From Mesaphorura yosii (lineage: Eukaryota; Arthropoda; Collembola; Poduromorpha; Tullbergiidae): a DNA stretch of 64,000 bases. The first letter of the stretch is position 1; each line of letters begins with the position of its first letter. The notes beneath the pieces were generated by a model that saw only the letters and a list, made by a program, of their open reading frames with translations, was not told the origin of the DNA and did no database searches. The stretch is taken from the NCBI GenBank assembly GCA_009869945.1, contig WIXG01000136.1:62001-126000 (forward strand). Direction: 5' to 3'. The position numbers and the translations under genes were made by a program. This document shows positions 10,071 through 23,800 of the stretch, piece by piece.

Positions 10071-11575
10071 ATGAAGCACTCAAAGATCAGTCCATTCCAC
10101 GAAGAAATTCCCATTCATTTTATGCAGGACCCATCTGAAGAGCTCGTGTCACGACTCAAGCCGTTCGTTAAGATTTCGCGTTTGTTTGGAACCCCTTCCT
10201 TTAGTTTCTTCGAAAATGTGGTCTCAAAAACGGGCCTCTGGAGTGTGCTGAATGCATGGAACCTGGTCCTGCTCACAAATCAGCTTTTTCTCCTGGCAAA
10301 CCGTGTGGTGAAGGGCGAGGATATCATCAGGAACTCTGGACCAGATATTATCATGCGATTACATGTAATTTGTGTACATATTTGGAGCCTGGCTTTCAGT
10401 ATGAAGTTTGCATCTGTCTTGAGATATTGTTCTCATCTTGAGACGATACGGCTTAAAATTTATAAGGAAGTTGAGTTCATCTTACACTTGAAGAGAAAGT
10501 GCCAGCTGTTAATTGCTCTGTACGTGCTGGTTGGTCTTGGTTTGACGGCCAAGAGTTTTGTAATCGACGTGATGCTACCCTCCAACTCAAGTCGTGCTCG
10601 AAATGTCATTGCAGCTTGGGACAAGTATAGTGAAAACAATTGTGGACTGAACCCTTCCATGTTGTTTCATCCGACCATCACAAGTGTGTATTGCCTCATT
10701 TCGTCCCTTGTCACGAACTTTGTCTGGATATTCGCTGAATTCTTACTAGCAATTTTAGCTGTCATTTTAGCAGAATTCTTCAGACGGCTAAATTTGGGAG
10801 TGAGAAATATGGAGCCGTCGAGGTTCGCATCGTATGAGATTGACTTGATTAGGGAACATCACGGCATCGTTTCCAGGATGGTAGCTGTAAGAACTTTCTA
10901 TTGGTAGCAAATGATGGGAAACCTGGTTTTGAAAGATTTTTAATTGGCCAATCATATTTCCCCAGGATTTTGACGACTGCATTTCATGGCTGAATCTTAT
11001 CAACGTTGGTTTCAATGTGGCATTCATAATTTCTGGATTTTATTCAATCCTCGTGATGAAGGCGAGAGTGAGTGGGGCCGTCATGAATCAATTGGTAAAA
11101 TTGTATTGCAAGCTAGGAGTTGCAATTTTTAAACTGCTGTTGAGTTTAGTCGCTGCCTCAATTGTTCATCGAAAGGTACGTAAACCATCATCGTATGTTG
11201 CATTATAATGATGAAACCAAATCCTTTCCCTACGATAATGATTTTATGGTGTAGGCACATGAATCTCTTTCGGTTGTTCGTTCCTGGCCAATGAGTCGTG
11301 AATTCCATGATCTGAGCATTAACGGCAATCGGGTTGGAATCGTAAGTCAATTATGGTCAAAAATGATTTACGAACTGTTTTATCGACAAATGCGTTTATG
11401 ACAGATTCACGCATTTTTGGCTCAACTCACCACCAGTCCGTCGACAGGGTTCGCTTTGGGAAAAATTGTGATGATCACATCACGTCTTCTGCTTTTGTTT
11501 CCTTTGGCGATTCTGACATTCTTCGCATTCACAAGAATCACAATTTCAGCGTGTGGACGACGAAGCACAAGCTAA
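10071..11575 (+). CDS. gustatory-receptor-like seven-transmembrane chemoreceptor
   Basis: Four exons (10071-10886, 10966-11175, 11255-11341, 11405-11575) join in phase 0 to 427 residues. The protein has about seven hydrophobic segments, for example NLVLLTNQLFLLANRV, LLIALYVLVGLGLTAK, EFLLAILAVILAEFF and LLLLFPLAILTFFAF. The gene plan of one long first exon followed by several short phase-0 C-terminal exons is characteristic of insect and springtail gustatory receptors. The C-terminal exon has the family layout ending in the seventh helix, but the usual TYxxxxxQF signature is degenerate (ILTFFAFTRI). Such receptors are ligand-gated cation channels for tastants. It is a singleton here, with no tandem copies. 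An AATAAA at about 11763 fits as poly(A) signal. The ligand is unknown, and a divergent gustatory-like receptor subfamily is possible. Confidence 0.75.
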
Positions 11576-11878
11576 GTAAAGCCGACGCTCATTCGAAGGC
11601 TAGAAACGGGAGTCAGCAAATTAAGTTTTAGGTGTAATACAATTTCACGTTTAATTGTAAGCTACAAGCTAAATAGTGAATATCCAAAAGACGAACTATT
11701 TGCATTAGAAAATACGTTCTTAGCTGGAAAGGATTGAAAATTATTGATATTCAGTATGAGTGAATAAACAAGAAATGGACAAGAAAATAAATGCAACGTC
11801 AACTTCGTATAAATATTCTGAAAATGGTACAGAAATGTATGAACGAAGAGAAATTAAAAACATGGATTTATAAAACGT

Positions 11879-14294
11879 TTAGTCATCCTCGTCATCTTTC
11901 GACTTTTTCTTCTTCTTTTTCTTTTTCTTTGAACTACCCTCCTCTTCATCGTCTTCATCCGCTGGAGTTGGCTCAACTTCAGCCTCAGCTTCCATCGATT
12001 TTTTCTTGTGCTTTTTTGATTTACTGCCTTCGGGAGTTTCAGCTGACCCAGTTTCATCAATCTGATGAAATGGAAAGAGATGTGAGGTAAACTAATACAG
12101 AGTATGCATTCAGTTGTGTGAAGTACTCACTCGTCTCTTTGGAGGCGCCTCCAGTCCTTCCGATGGAACGACATGATCGTCCTTCTCTGTTTTCACCTTC
12201 GTATCCGGCGCATCGATCGACAATCTCGTCACTGATTGGCTCAAGTACTCCGCCGGTGTTTTGTCGTTCGGCTTGCCGTGTTTATCCAGAAGACCTTGTT
12301 TTATCATTTCCTTTTTTATGGAAGCCTGTGAAGACGGTTCACGGTTTAAACTCATCGTAAACATTCCGTCAAAAACGTTATAAAATGCGTAAAATGTACG
12401 AGTGAGATATGTAAGAAGGAAAGTTGAGGTGTATAACCTTAGGACCCAATCCCCATTTGCGGGGGTAGGTATCTCTTTCCATGATCACTCTCTTCAATTT
12501 CGCCACAATACCGTGGTCACACATTACCATAGTCGAGGATGTCATCAATGCAATCGCTAAATACAACATATTGGTTCTCATGAATGATACCATTTTTAGA
12601 AATCCATGCGACCTTGCCAATACGCATAGGGGCACGTAGAATGAAGTCGAGCCAGAGACATACCTAAAGCAACCGCTTCCCCTTTTGTCGTTATAATCAC
12701 AATCTCTTGGTTTAATTCAATTCCGTCATCGAATCTAAGAACGCCTGGCAGCATAATTTTTGCACCATAGCAGATAGCATTGATCTGAATTTTAAAAAAT
12801 GTGTAAAATTAAAACGGCAGAACTATTACGTTGTATGAACTTGTAAGCTGTAACTTACGCTACTGTCCTTTATAATGATTCGTTTATGACCGACCAGCAA
12901 ACTTTCAAGAGGTCGAATCACTCGTCGTAAGTAAGTTTCATCTTTATGGTTATCATACAACCACTGGGCATCTTTGACATCGTGTAAAGTTACTAAATCA
13001 TCCAATTCAGACTGGATGCCTAAAAAATTCAAGAGTGAAGCGAAATAAGCAATTCAATTTCAACGCAAGATTATTAGATTGAGCTAAAATCAATCATACC
13101 TGAACGAACCCTTCTGAGCTCAATCATAATTCCTCCGACTCCCAAAATGAGACCAAGATGGACACAAAGCGTACGAACATAGGTTCCGGCCTCGCAACTC
13201 ACCCAGAAAATTCCTGTAATTAATAATCATGGTTAACAAAATTACACTTGAAAAGTGATAGCAACGAAAGCGGACGCTTACCCATATTACGCTGCTCATC
13301 GTATTCAATCAATACATTCTTATAGATTGTTCGAACACGCAGCTGTCTCTTTACCGCGGATATCAGAGGAGGCCTTTGAAATAGTGCTCCAGTTAGCTTT
13401 TCAAGAGCTTGAACAACCTTAAGAGCAATACTTAAATTAAATTAGTTACTTAAAGTTAGGTTGGGTGAAGCTTTTACGTGATCAAGTGATTTTGCTTACG
13501 GCAGGCTGGCCACGATCAACGGCTGAATGAAGTTTGAAAATGCTAACGTACTCTTTGCCAGCACCTTGTTGCGATTTCACTAAGCGAGTTGCTCTTTCAA
13601 TGCATACAATCAGACAACCTATGAATGTATTAGATTTAAAGCCAAATGAAAGCGATTATTATAACGAGCATTGCGTAAATTAGTTACATTACCAGTAGTT
13701 TTAGGATCTAAGGTTCCAGAATGTCCCGTTTTCTCGACTCTTAGTATTCTCTTTATCCAAGCAACAACTTCATGAGAACTAGGATTCGCTGGCTTATCCA
13801 AGTTGATACAACCAGACTTGACGTATTCCTTAATTTCACGTTTCAGAGGAGATGAACCGAAAGGGAGAGGAGTGAAATGGGATGTTTTCACATTCATCTT
13901 GTCGAAGTTCTGTTGAAAAATGCATGTGAAAAAATGACAACAACGTCACCGTCAAGATGACGTGAGGGAAGGGGACAGGAAGGTTACCTTTAGCAGTAGC
14001 GGCCACTCTGACGCCTGCATTTTGCTTGGCATTGACGATGATGCCAGAATGAAGCTTTTGGCGTGTTGTACATCCGCCAGAAGCGCCCCATTGCTCGGCA
14101 TTGACGTGTCCATCAGTGACAAGCTCTGCTCGCCTTCCTCCATGGCGTCATCCTTGTCCTTCTTGGATTTCTTCTTCTTTTTCTTGTCCAACCCAAGGAC
14201 ATCTTGATCTAATTAATTAGCCAGTTGTAATCAAAACCACCTAAGCTTCTTCATTCACAAGAAGGTATTTTTACTTACATTGATCAACCTCCAT
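11879..14294 (-). CDS. DKC1: dyskerin, H/ACA snoRNP pseudouridine synthase
   Basis: Eleven exons (14294-14279, 14208-13988, 13909-13693, 13618-13500, 13417-13282, 13213-13100, 13019-12859, 12784-12664, 12556-12438, 12325-12131, 12061-11879) give 533 residues with consistent phases. Dyskerin (Nop60B/Cbf5) isomerises uridine in rRNA and snRNA guided by H/ACA RNAs. Visible features are a lysine-rich N-terminus, the dyskerin-like start ([20 protein letters not shown]), the catalytic motif [11 protein letters not shown] with its aspartate, a TruB core ([15 protein letters not shown]), and a PUA domain containing [20 protein letters not shown] and RKWGLGPK. The acidic/lysine-rich tail ends in [15 protein letters not shown]. 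Introns are only about 70-110 bp, too short to host H/ACA snoRNAs as in vertebrates. Identification is secure. Confidence 0.97.
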
Positions 14295-14744
14295 TATAGC
14301 TGTTATTTACTTTGTACCGGTTGGTTGGGCTTCTTTCTGATCTGGTCTCACACCAACTGCAGGCCACCTCGAATAGCCAGTTCTTGTTAATGGCACCTAA
14401 ACTCACTGCAGTCAGTCAGCGATCACTAAAATCGATCCACGAGTTAACAAGAAATTTATTAACTTTTAATCGAGAAACTAATTTTTAGCCTTCCTCTGTA
14501 AATGCAAGTGGCGTTTATTGTTTTTATGCTACAAAAACGCGTGGAAATACAACCACGCGGCGTGTAGAAAACTTGAATTCAATATTGGAGTATTTTCCTT
14601 GGGTAAAGGACTACATAATAATCTAGGGAATAGGAAAGCTGCAGCTGCGTTAGTTAAACAATGACTAAGATCTCTGTGGTCGTGCAGTTTTATTTAATCA
14701 CGCATCGGGTCACCAATTGCCAGACATATGTAGCATGTTAGATC
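14295..14744. other. intergenic between dyskerin and tetraspanin
   Basis: About 450 bp separating the dyskerin start from the tetraspanin stop. Both genes are on the minus strand, so this holds the dyskerin promoter and the tetraspanin 3' UTR. I see no coding potential. Confidence 0.5.
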
Positions 14745-16968
14745 TTAATGTCGATGTTCATGTTCATGTTCATGTTCGTGCTCATGCTGTAGATGATGCT
14801 CGGGTTCATGCTTATGGTGTGGGTGTGGATGGTGGTGCTGCTCGTCCGTCAGATAATGCTCGGGGTGGTGATGGTCTTCCGGATGATGGTATCCGTGAGT
14901 TGGGTGGAGTTCTTCCGGAATATAATGCTCGTGGTCGTGCTCGTATTCGTGTTCTGGTCCAATATAATGATCATGCCACTGATGTTCCTGTGGATGCACT
15001 GGAATCGATGGCCCGCCCAAGTAGTGATGGTACTCAGGAGCAGGCTGCAAACTCAGGTAATGCGGCTTAATGACATTGATCTCCTCTTCGTACTTTTTCT
15101 CCCTGGCCTTCTCTTTGGCCCTCAAATGCGCTGGGTTAATCAGATTGTCCACATCGAGTTGTGCTGCGTCTCCGGTCACCGATCCAAACACCTTTTTATT
15201 TTTCTCTGGCTCCTGCTCCTGCTCCCTGGCCTTGTGATGTTCCTCTTCAAGCTCCGGTATAATCATATCTTCAATTTTGGTTTTCGCATTCATGCCACTC
15301 ATTTCAGCAATATCTTCTGCCAAGTGTCCCGTCTGCCCGTGGTGGCCAGGCGGATGAACTTGCTCCGTCACTAGCTTATTTCGAACTATCATCAAAGTTG
15401 CTCTTTTCTTGTCGTTTGGATCCGCAATCGGTTTTCCATCTTTGTCAAATTTGTGGTCAACATGCATCTCACCAATCACTTTGCCCCCATGCAATGCGCC
15501 TTTAAGGACAGTCTTTTTCTCCTTCTCGAGAAGCGTGTTCTTCTTTGATCGTTCCTGTGCGCTTGGAGCATACTCAGCAGGACTGAACTTCGACGGATGT
15601 CGTAAATGTGAGTCAAACTGTACAGGTGAAGCGGGGATTTCCACTCGGGAATGGATGGGGTCACTGCTAAACCCTTCGTCATTTCGAGATATGCTCTTCA
15701 TTCCAGGTAGCACGCGCGTTGCTGTCTTGCGAAGGGCTGGATTCGTGATGTAACTGCCAAATGCTACGGTTTCAACCGTTTTTGACCTCCTCATACTTCT
15801 CTTGCTCTTTGGGAAATGATGAGATGAGTGTTCTACGATTAGTTCTTGATTAAATGTAGATGTACTCTCTTGCAGTTTGTCACCAGCTCCTTTTGGTGGC
15901 TCAACCACTATCACGTCTCCGACTTCATCCTCGGGAATCACTATTACGTCATAATTCAACCAATGACAGAAGCTGAACCCAGCGAAGACTCCTGTGACAG
16001 TGAAGTAAAGTAAAATGGAGATAGAACTTAGCAGTAAATGCTGATAAATGTTAAAGGGTCAAAAGTGTTACCTGCTGCGAGTCCAAACACCAGTTGCACC
16101 AGCGTGAGAGTTCCAAACAACGTCAGTCCTACGCTCACAGCGCTCACTATTTCCGTTCCACAACCCTGCGAATTCGAAACGCAGGAACTACTTCTGAAAG
16201 CATGTCTTCGTCTTCATAATATCTGCTATTTACTTACATTTGAAATAGTCTCTTCGGATAAATGGCAGTTTCCAGTGCTTGGGCTTTCTTCCAGGTCTCT
16301 GTTTTGCAACTGCGCGACGACCCAGTCGTCTGATCCGTAAATACCGCAACAGTTGTGCTGCGGGACAGAAATCTTTACTAGCGACCAGTACTGATATTGA
16401 CAGCATTTTTCTAGTATAAATTCCTCAATTCCATTTGCAGCCGTAGCTAACCTGGCTTTGATACTTCAAGAAAAGCGATGTATATTTAGCGTCAAGCAAA
16501 TGGTTCTTGAATGTCTCAAACAAATCGGAAAGCTGGCCCGTCGAGTCTTTTGCTCTCACAATAGCGCAGCTTCCAGTGGCGAAAATTCCCAGAAAGGCAG
16601 TCACCCAGAAGACGATCCACTGCAAAAATCACGCATAAATACAGGGAAGCACGCACAAACGAATTTACAGTCAAGAATACGAACGGTACAATTGTGAATT
16701 TGTTCCTGAGGACATTGTCAAGCTGGTACAAATTCTTCCGGGTCATTACGCACAAGACGAGTCCAAAGACTGATACCCCGAGCAGAAATACGTGGAAAAC
16801 GAGCATGACGATGTACACCGCAAGCGTTCCATTCTTGGAGGCGTCATTCTCAATTGATTGACCGCTTGTGCCGTTTATGATTTGAACGAGGAGTCCGACT
16901 GTCATTCCAGCACTCGATATCAGTGAGGTGACAAGGAAGCCCATGAAAAGTGCGTGATACCAATGCAT
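14745..16968 (-). CDS. tetraspanin-like protein with a long acidic/His-rich C-terminal tail
   Basis: Five exons (16968-16669, 16619-16452, 16357-16238, 16165-16072, 15991-14745) join in phase to 642 residues, more than twice the usual tetraspanin length. Residues 1-240 have four membrane helices: ALFMGFLVTSLISSAGMTVG, AVYIVMLVFHVFLLGVSVFG, WIVFWVTAFLGIFATGSCAI, and one around VGLTLFGTLTLVQLVFGLAA. The extracellular loop between helices 3 and 4 has the tetraspanin CCG motif (HNCCGIYGSDDW) and two further cysteines, a four-cysteine loop. The remaining roughly 400 residues, in one exon, should be cytoplasmic. They are charged, carry basic SKRSMRRSK and KTVLKGALHGGK patches, and end with roughly 100 residues dominated by His and Glu, closing in alternating HE repeats. 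Metal binding is a guess from composition. The open frame is intact. Confidence 0.8.
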
Positions 16969-17835
16969 GACCGGGTGGGCTTAGAACGCTAGAAGCCAAT
17001 TTTGTCAACATAGTGATTCACGATACAGTGCGCACTAATCGTAGTAACAACGTAACATGGCAGCCGAAATCCTTAGTTTTGACCTCAATTCGAATCCCCA
17101 CCGAGGCCGTGCCCGATGCTGATACTTTATCCCCAAATTAGTTCCTTAAATATCATGGAAACTGTATGCTCAATGGCCCACGTCTGGCGCCCAGGTCGTG
17201 CCTATCAATGAGTATAGGGTTCTGTGCAAAAAAAGTCCGAAACCTCGTCGAAGCGAATTTCTTAAATTGAGTTTATTTCATCGGCGCATGATAATTTTCA
17301 ATGTAGTATCACTGAAATATAAACGCTAAAATTATGATCAATCGCCTTAATTAAACAGCCATTTTGGTTCATGTAATAAATAGCGTATTTAGTAAGTAAC
17401 CTAGTAATTCACCAGAATTTTGTCATAAGCATTCGTCTCTTTTCCTATCGCTTCATCTCTTTGAACTCTTGCCTACTATAAGACACACGAAAAACCAATT
17501 AAGCAGGCGGATGGCGGCCCACGGCCAAAGTAAATATTAACTAAAGCTTCCTAAATACGAAAAGGAAAGAGCCATTAACTTTCTTAACTTACTTTCTCGA
17601 CTTTATTCTGTACGCGGACTACTTAGTAGTATCTTTGTCTGATTCAAAGGGAATTCACCGATTACAGCAGCGATAACTTGATTCTTCCATATTTACAATG
17701 TCTTATCCATTACATCCAGAAAATTAACCTAAAATTTTGATTTATTAAGCATTTATTCGATAACTCCAATCTGAGCTCACTAGAATATTCGTCAACTCCG
17801 TTCTTAAATATAAAAGTAAGTGGTATTTGTATCAT
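16969..17835. other. intergenic between tetraspanin and TRIP12 stop
   Basis: About 870 bp with no coding signal. It should contain the tetraspanin promoter and the TRIP12 3' UTR. A T-loop-like string near 17090 is not part of a complete tRNA. Confidence 0.45.
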
Positions 17836-20800
17836 TTACGAAAGATGAAAAGACATTTGGCCTTCTTCAGCTGCTACTCGAAGACGTTCGCGCATGATGT
17901 CCTTAGTTGTGTAGGCAGGAAGTTTGAGGTAATTGACACAAGTCATAACGGAAGGAAGGAAGGCATCAGCATCTGCCGGTGGCTCAACCGTTTTGCGTAC
18001 AATTGTTAAGGGTGGTTGAAGAGATTTAAATCCTGTGAACAACAATTACGAAGTTGGTCTTAGCAATTTCACTACCTGTAAGCAAAGTTGAACTTGGGAC
18101 TATTTGTATTTACCTCCAACAGGAAGGCGAGGCGAGCCAGTAACAAACTGTACGAATTTACGACGTTCTTGCGCATCATACGAGCTGATAATCTCAAAGA
18201 GATAATGAATTGCCCGCGATTCTGACGTATAACCGTGATCCGGACGGCAGCACTCCAATAGAGTCTTGAAGTCCCAAGTGTCTCCAACGCTCTGTACGCA
18301 GAATTTGTATTCAGTTTTCATGTCTTCATACTTAAATTACTAATCGCTATCCAGTTACTGTTAATTTACCTGGTCCGCTCCACAAAATATCATCTCGAGT
18401 TCTTCTGGGTAGAACATTTTCAACGACGATGATGGAAAGACAGAATCGAATCCTTCTCGCCAAGCCTCCATTTGTCGGGAAACTCCACCAACTAGCATCC
18501 AATGGCAAACCAACTGCGGCAAAGAAAGAAATAGTTATGCTTATCCAATCACTTTGACGTTGAATGATCTGAACCTTACCTTAATGTACTCCTCGAGGTT
18601 GTGAATGGTAACAGGAATATCTTTTCCGCCCTTGCGAAGTTCAATCCCAGGATGACCAGGGAGCGTAAAGTCAAGGCCAAGATTGTCGATTCGGCAACCA
18701 TCAAGTGTGAGCGTTTCGAGACTTTGAGAAAGTTCGGTGGGACTCAGACCACTTTTGCGTTCCATTCTCTTCTTTTCTGATACAACACCAACCAGCTTTC
18801 TAATACTTTGCGCAACAGTAGCATCAACATCAGCCACATCCGCCAATGACATGGAAGGTTCTTGTGCCAGAATCCACTTGTACTGTGCCTTGCTAAGCGG
18901 GAGATCAATCTACACAACACAGACAAGCGAGGCAAGAACTTTTAAAGGAGGAGAAACATGGTTAGTCGAACGGGCATAGAATTGACGTACCATTCTGGAG
19001 TCCATGACAGCCTTTGCCATGAAACGACCCAGAAACTTGAACTTTGACTTGATTTTCGTAACTTGTGCTGCTTTGGTAGACTTTCCCAGCGGTTTCGGGA
19101 ATAGACCAACATTTGTATGGACGTACGACTTTGACTTGACTTCAACTGCGTCGTCCCCAATGCTCGCATAAGATTCTGAGTGCCATAAATCAAGCTCTCG
19201 CTTTTGTAACTCTTGAGACACCAAAGCGTAGAACTCAAGTGTCGGACCAAGTCCGGTTCCAACTTCATTTTCATATTGAATTTCTAGAAGGGGCTTAGTT
19301 GAGCTCAACTCTTGCATTACTTGTTCTGCTTGAGCCAAAATTTGATCACGAGAAATGGTTCTCTTTCGTCTATCCAATCGCGGAGTAACACGATCCTTTA
19401 AAATAATGCAACAAATTATGAAGGCGGGAATCGGGGCAAGCTAGAAGAACCAATTCTAATATTACATTGCAGGGTTTGTAACTCTCGGTTCTTACCTCAC
19501 GTTCGGTGCTATTCAACTCGGGAACACTGTCCAATAAGCGTTGAAGGGCTCTATCTCGATCGAAAGACACAGAGTAGAAAAGCATTTGCCTTGTTTCAAA
19601 AGGAAAGAGGAATGGACAAGCAAGTCCAATTTGCTGAAGCCAGGAAGGAACATTGCCGGTCATAATTACAACCGGGTCTTGCAATTGACGTTGAGCTTTG
19701 GCAGCGACTTTGGTATTGATAAACTCATTCAGCGGTAGAAGCGGAGCACCTGGTAGAACTGGCCAATAAAGAGATCGCCAGAACCTCACGACAGCATGTA
19801 ACACGCGCAAAAGGGCCAGAACTGGTAAGCTTGGGTCAGCGATTGTAACGTGGTCCGGAAGCTTTGCGGTCAAATACGGCAAATACGGTGGGCTCACGGG
19901 TGTAGCGATTCCATCTAATGGCAAAACAAGCACATGAATACAACTGATCAAGTTCAAGGCTTCTTTCATTTTGCACGTACCATGCCAAACAGGATCCTTC
20001 TTAGATTTTGAAGAGGGTTTAATTATAGGTGACTTAGACTTTTTCGATGAACTTTTGGCAGGAGCTTGCGGTTGATTCGAGGTTCCATCCTCAGGTACCG
20101 GACGATAGTAGATAGAGTGAGTCTGAGCCCAAACTCCAGATGAACCCAAAAGCGCAGAAGCAGGATCAAATTCTGCTTCCAAATCCGCCCCTGGGTCTGA
20201 TGACGCAGAGCCAAATTGTCGAATAGCTTGATAAACCGTCATATTGTATGGCAGCACATGATCTCCAATCAAAAATTGTAGCTTATGCCTGGCATTCCCT
20301 TGCGAAATTACTACAGCAGCCAAGGAGTCGTCGATGTCTTCATCACTGGAAGACATACGAAGAAGGGTGGTGAAATAAACTTAAGTTGTACGCTTTAAAA
20401 CTGTGCAATCTATTTACCTGTTATCTTCATCCGAATCACCAGAGTCTCTAGATTCGCGAACTCTCCCGAATCCACGAACAATGAGATACCGCTCAATAGC
20501 TTGAACAAGAGCAAGTGGGTCAATTTTGACTGGGCCGCCTTTCCATTGACGCAAAGTTGTACAGCTAGGATGACGTTGCAAGACGCACTGCAGAAATAGC
20601 CGTTGTAAGTAATTCTCCGTGTATCGTATTCATTACCGTATTAAATAACGAACAAACCTTTAGTTGATGCGTGTTAAAAAAGCGAAGTGCTGATGACGGT
20701 GCAATACGCGAGCTGCCTGACGTAGGAACTTCATGAACTTTAACTTGAAATTGTTCCAATTGTGAGAAGCACGAATTTAGTTTGGCAACGAGCAATGATA

Positions 20801-23800
20801 ATGCGTTTCCGTTCATATTTCGGATTAAGCACGAGTCCAATTGTTCACCACTCAACTCATCCAACTATGGACATAAGAATGTTAGTGATAAATACAAAGA
20901 CGATGCACTTTTGTGGCTTCCACACAATTCCTTACCGGGCAATCTGCGAACGTGTTAATGAAAGATCGTAATCGCTGTTCTCTTGCAGATGTGTACCCGG
21001 CTTCATCAACCATGAACCCCAAAAGTGCAGCGATTAGTCCAGAATGGTTAATTTCAAACGATGATATGTCAGATTCTACCAAAATGGTACGCAACTCCTT
21101 CAGTGCTTCCAGCATTTTACTCTCCTGTTGAACAAACATTAAAAACAAATTATACAATTCTCTCACAACTTATATGATATGAACTCACTCTTTTCAGGTT
21201 CGTTATAATTTCTCCGAGCTTAGGGAGCACACTGATGCCAGTTGAGCTGTGAGATGTGCTCGACGAACTATCACCGCTTTCCTTGCAATACTTTTGTGAA
21301 AACAACACTGACTGTTCCTTAAGCCATGATTTGGCCTGTTCCTTGCAGGAAATTGCCAAGAATGCTTGAGAACTGTGGCCCCGGAGACCACTACTTCCAT
21401 GAGATCCAGTTGAACTAGAATGTGGCGTACTATGAGATCCATGGCTTGCGGTGGATTGTGAAGTTGACGGAGCATTGTTGTTATTATTTGCAGAAGAAGA
21501 AGCGGCAGTACTTCCACGAGTCCAACGAGATGGATTTAGGCTCGCGAAGAATCCGGATTTTCCACTTCGCCTAGATGACGCGATTGCTGCTCCACTTGAC
21601 GAACCTTTTTCCCGTGCGGCTTCTGCGAGTAAAACATTTCCTGCTTTAATATCCAACGAACTGCAAAAGGTGAGGAGTCGTATAATTACTCTAATTAACG
21701 TACTTGAACTTGAGTGGCTTAAATCATGAGCGGCTGGAAGAGTCGGTAAGGCTGCAACACCACCAGCAGGATCTTCCTGGCGCAGATGTCGGCGAGATGA
21801 AGAAGTTGGTATAGGCCTTTTTGCCAGCCGTTTACGCTTGAACGGGTCCATGAGCCTAAATCCAAATCCACACATGAGCGTTCCGAAATAGATTTTGCCC
21901 ATCGAGGTAACATTTTTTCTGCTTACCCTTCGTCTTGTGCCTTCTCGTTTGAACTTTCGCCAACACTCGAAGAACTTCTTGAACTATTTGCAGTTAACGA
22001 GTCGATTGTACCAACATGAGTCTTGGTTGAACTTTTAGAAATATTCGCAACTTTGGTGGGAGGACCATTACTGTGAGCAGTCTTAATGTTAGATGACTCT
22101 CCGGCATGCGGCAGCGACACCGATTGCAGTGTGGCCTTTTGAGGTTCGACTGAGGTCAATTGTGCGTCTAATTCAATGTTTGGCGTTCCAGCGCTCCCGG
22201 GGACGTCTCCAGTAGGAAAGAAGTTACTAACGCACAAGTTAAATGGTGGAGTGTCGGGAGGTTGGTGCAAAGCAGCACCAGAATTTGCCAAACTGGGTAT
22301 ATTTAGCGATGGCATTGAAGTCACCCCTGTAGCGATTGGGATTTGAGCACTGCCATGTGCGTGTGAAAATGGGTTGGAGAAGTGCAAATAAGGGAACGGT
22401 CCAGGAAAGGATGTGGATGGCATATTAGAGATAACACTTGGCACCGAGCTAATCTTTCCAGGCCCAGAAAATCCAAGAAGCGAAGCCATTTCTGATTTGA
22501 TTGGAGATGGTCCAACAACCTCTGACGTTGAAAGACGAGAGATTTGATGAAATACGCCTGAAAAGGAACAAATGATTGATTGCGGCAACTGAACAGAAAG
22601 TTGTGACTGTGAACCAGGTTGGTTACCTTCTCGACGAAAGTGTACGCTAAATACATCATGTAATTTCTCCATGAAAATAGTACTCAGCTGAAACGCTCCA
22701 ATCACAATTTTCAGATCGCATGCACCAAGCATGCTTGCCAAGTTGTTTGACACTGTTTGTGGCTTCAGACTCTTTTGAAGAGACTCAGCAGGTAGGAAAT
22801 GAACAATTCGTAGTAGGGTCTTGACACATCCTTGTCGAACCGTGGGGCCAGCCGATGAACTGTTGGCCTCACCTGAGGAAAAATAAAATTGTTCTTACAA
22901 ATCCAAAGTTGTTAGATTAAAATTTCTCGTTAATTTGCCCAAGTTAAACGTCCTTAACCGTAAATAAAACTTAAAAAGGATATCCGATGATGTAACTTAC
23001 TGAGCAAGGCAAACAATGGACGCAAGAAAGGTAACGCAAAGTCAGAGTGATTGACGAGGTATTCGGCACGAGGGTCAACCATCTCCTTTTCTTGGCCAGA
23101 CTCGTCACCTAATTAAATCATCGTCATTTAAAATTCAGCATCAAACTCCCATGACTAAGTAATTCCTTACCACCAGCTTTTGTAGAGTTATAGAGAGGGT
23201 TCAGCTTTCGCTGGACCGTCCGAGCGGTGCCTGTATCCTCGTTTACTTGTTGCATTCCAAGAAAATCCACCGTGTAGGTGCGTCCCTGAAGTGTTAGTGT
23301 TATCTCATCCTCACCGGACTGGTGAGCGGCCTGAATATTAAGTAGTAACTAAATTACTGCCAATTTCCATTGCCACAAAAAGACTAAGCAGGAGCAGGAG
23401 TACAATGAATATGACATTACCTCAACCAAGCGCGAATCAAATGATGAATATGAATTCCAAATTCCACGATCATCACGCCATTGCCACTGAATTGCATCTT
23501 GGCAGGCAAGGTGAGGGTTAGTCATTAGAGTGTTCACCAGGAATATTCCATCCTTCGGCAACTTCGGTAAAAGTTCAGCAATCAAAGCAACAATCTCCAT
23601 TAATTCTTGAGGGTTACGTGGCACCAGTTCCACCTGTATAAAAGGAAACAAGGGTTCAAGCTTAAAGGTCATCAGTTTAGACGGAAGCAAAAAAGTTTTC
23701 AAGATAATAAACCGTTTGTTTCTTAAATTAAAACTGATACTTATTCACACATGACAAAAAATGGAACAAGTCCTCCGAAATAGAATTACTATGCGCATAG

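Noticed and set aside
11879..14294. Intronic H/ACA snoRNAs in the dyskerin gene, as in vertebrates
   Set aside because: Introns are about 70-110 bp and I saw no H-box/ACA hairpin pair in them.
14717..15374. Long plus-strand frames (His/Val/Met-rich) opposite the tetraspanin tail
   Set aside because: They are shadows of the repetitive HE-coding sequence on the minus strand and have no splice or start context.
17080..17110. TTCGAATCC string resembling a tRNA T-loop
   Set aside because: No matching acceptor stem or anticodon arm was found within 80 bases on either side.
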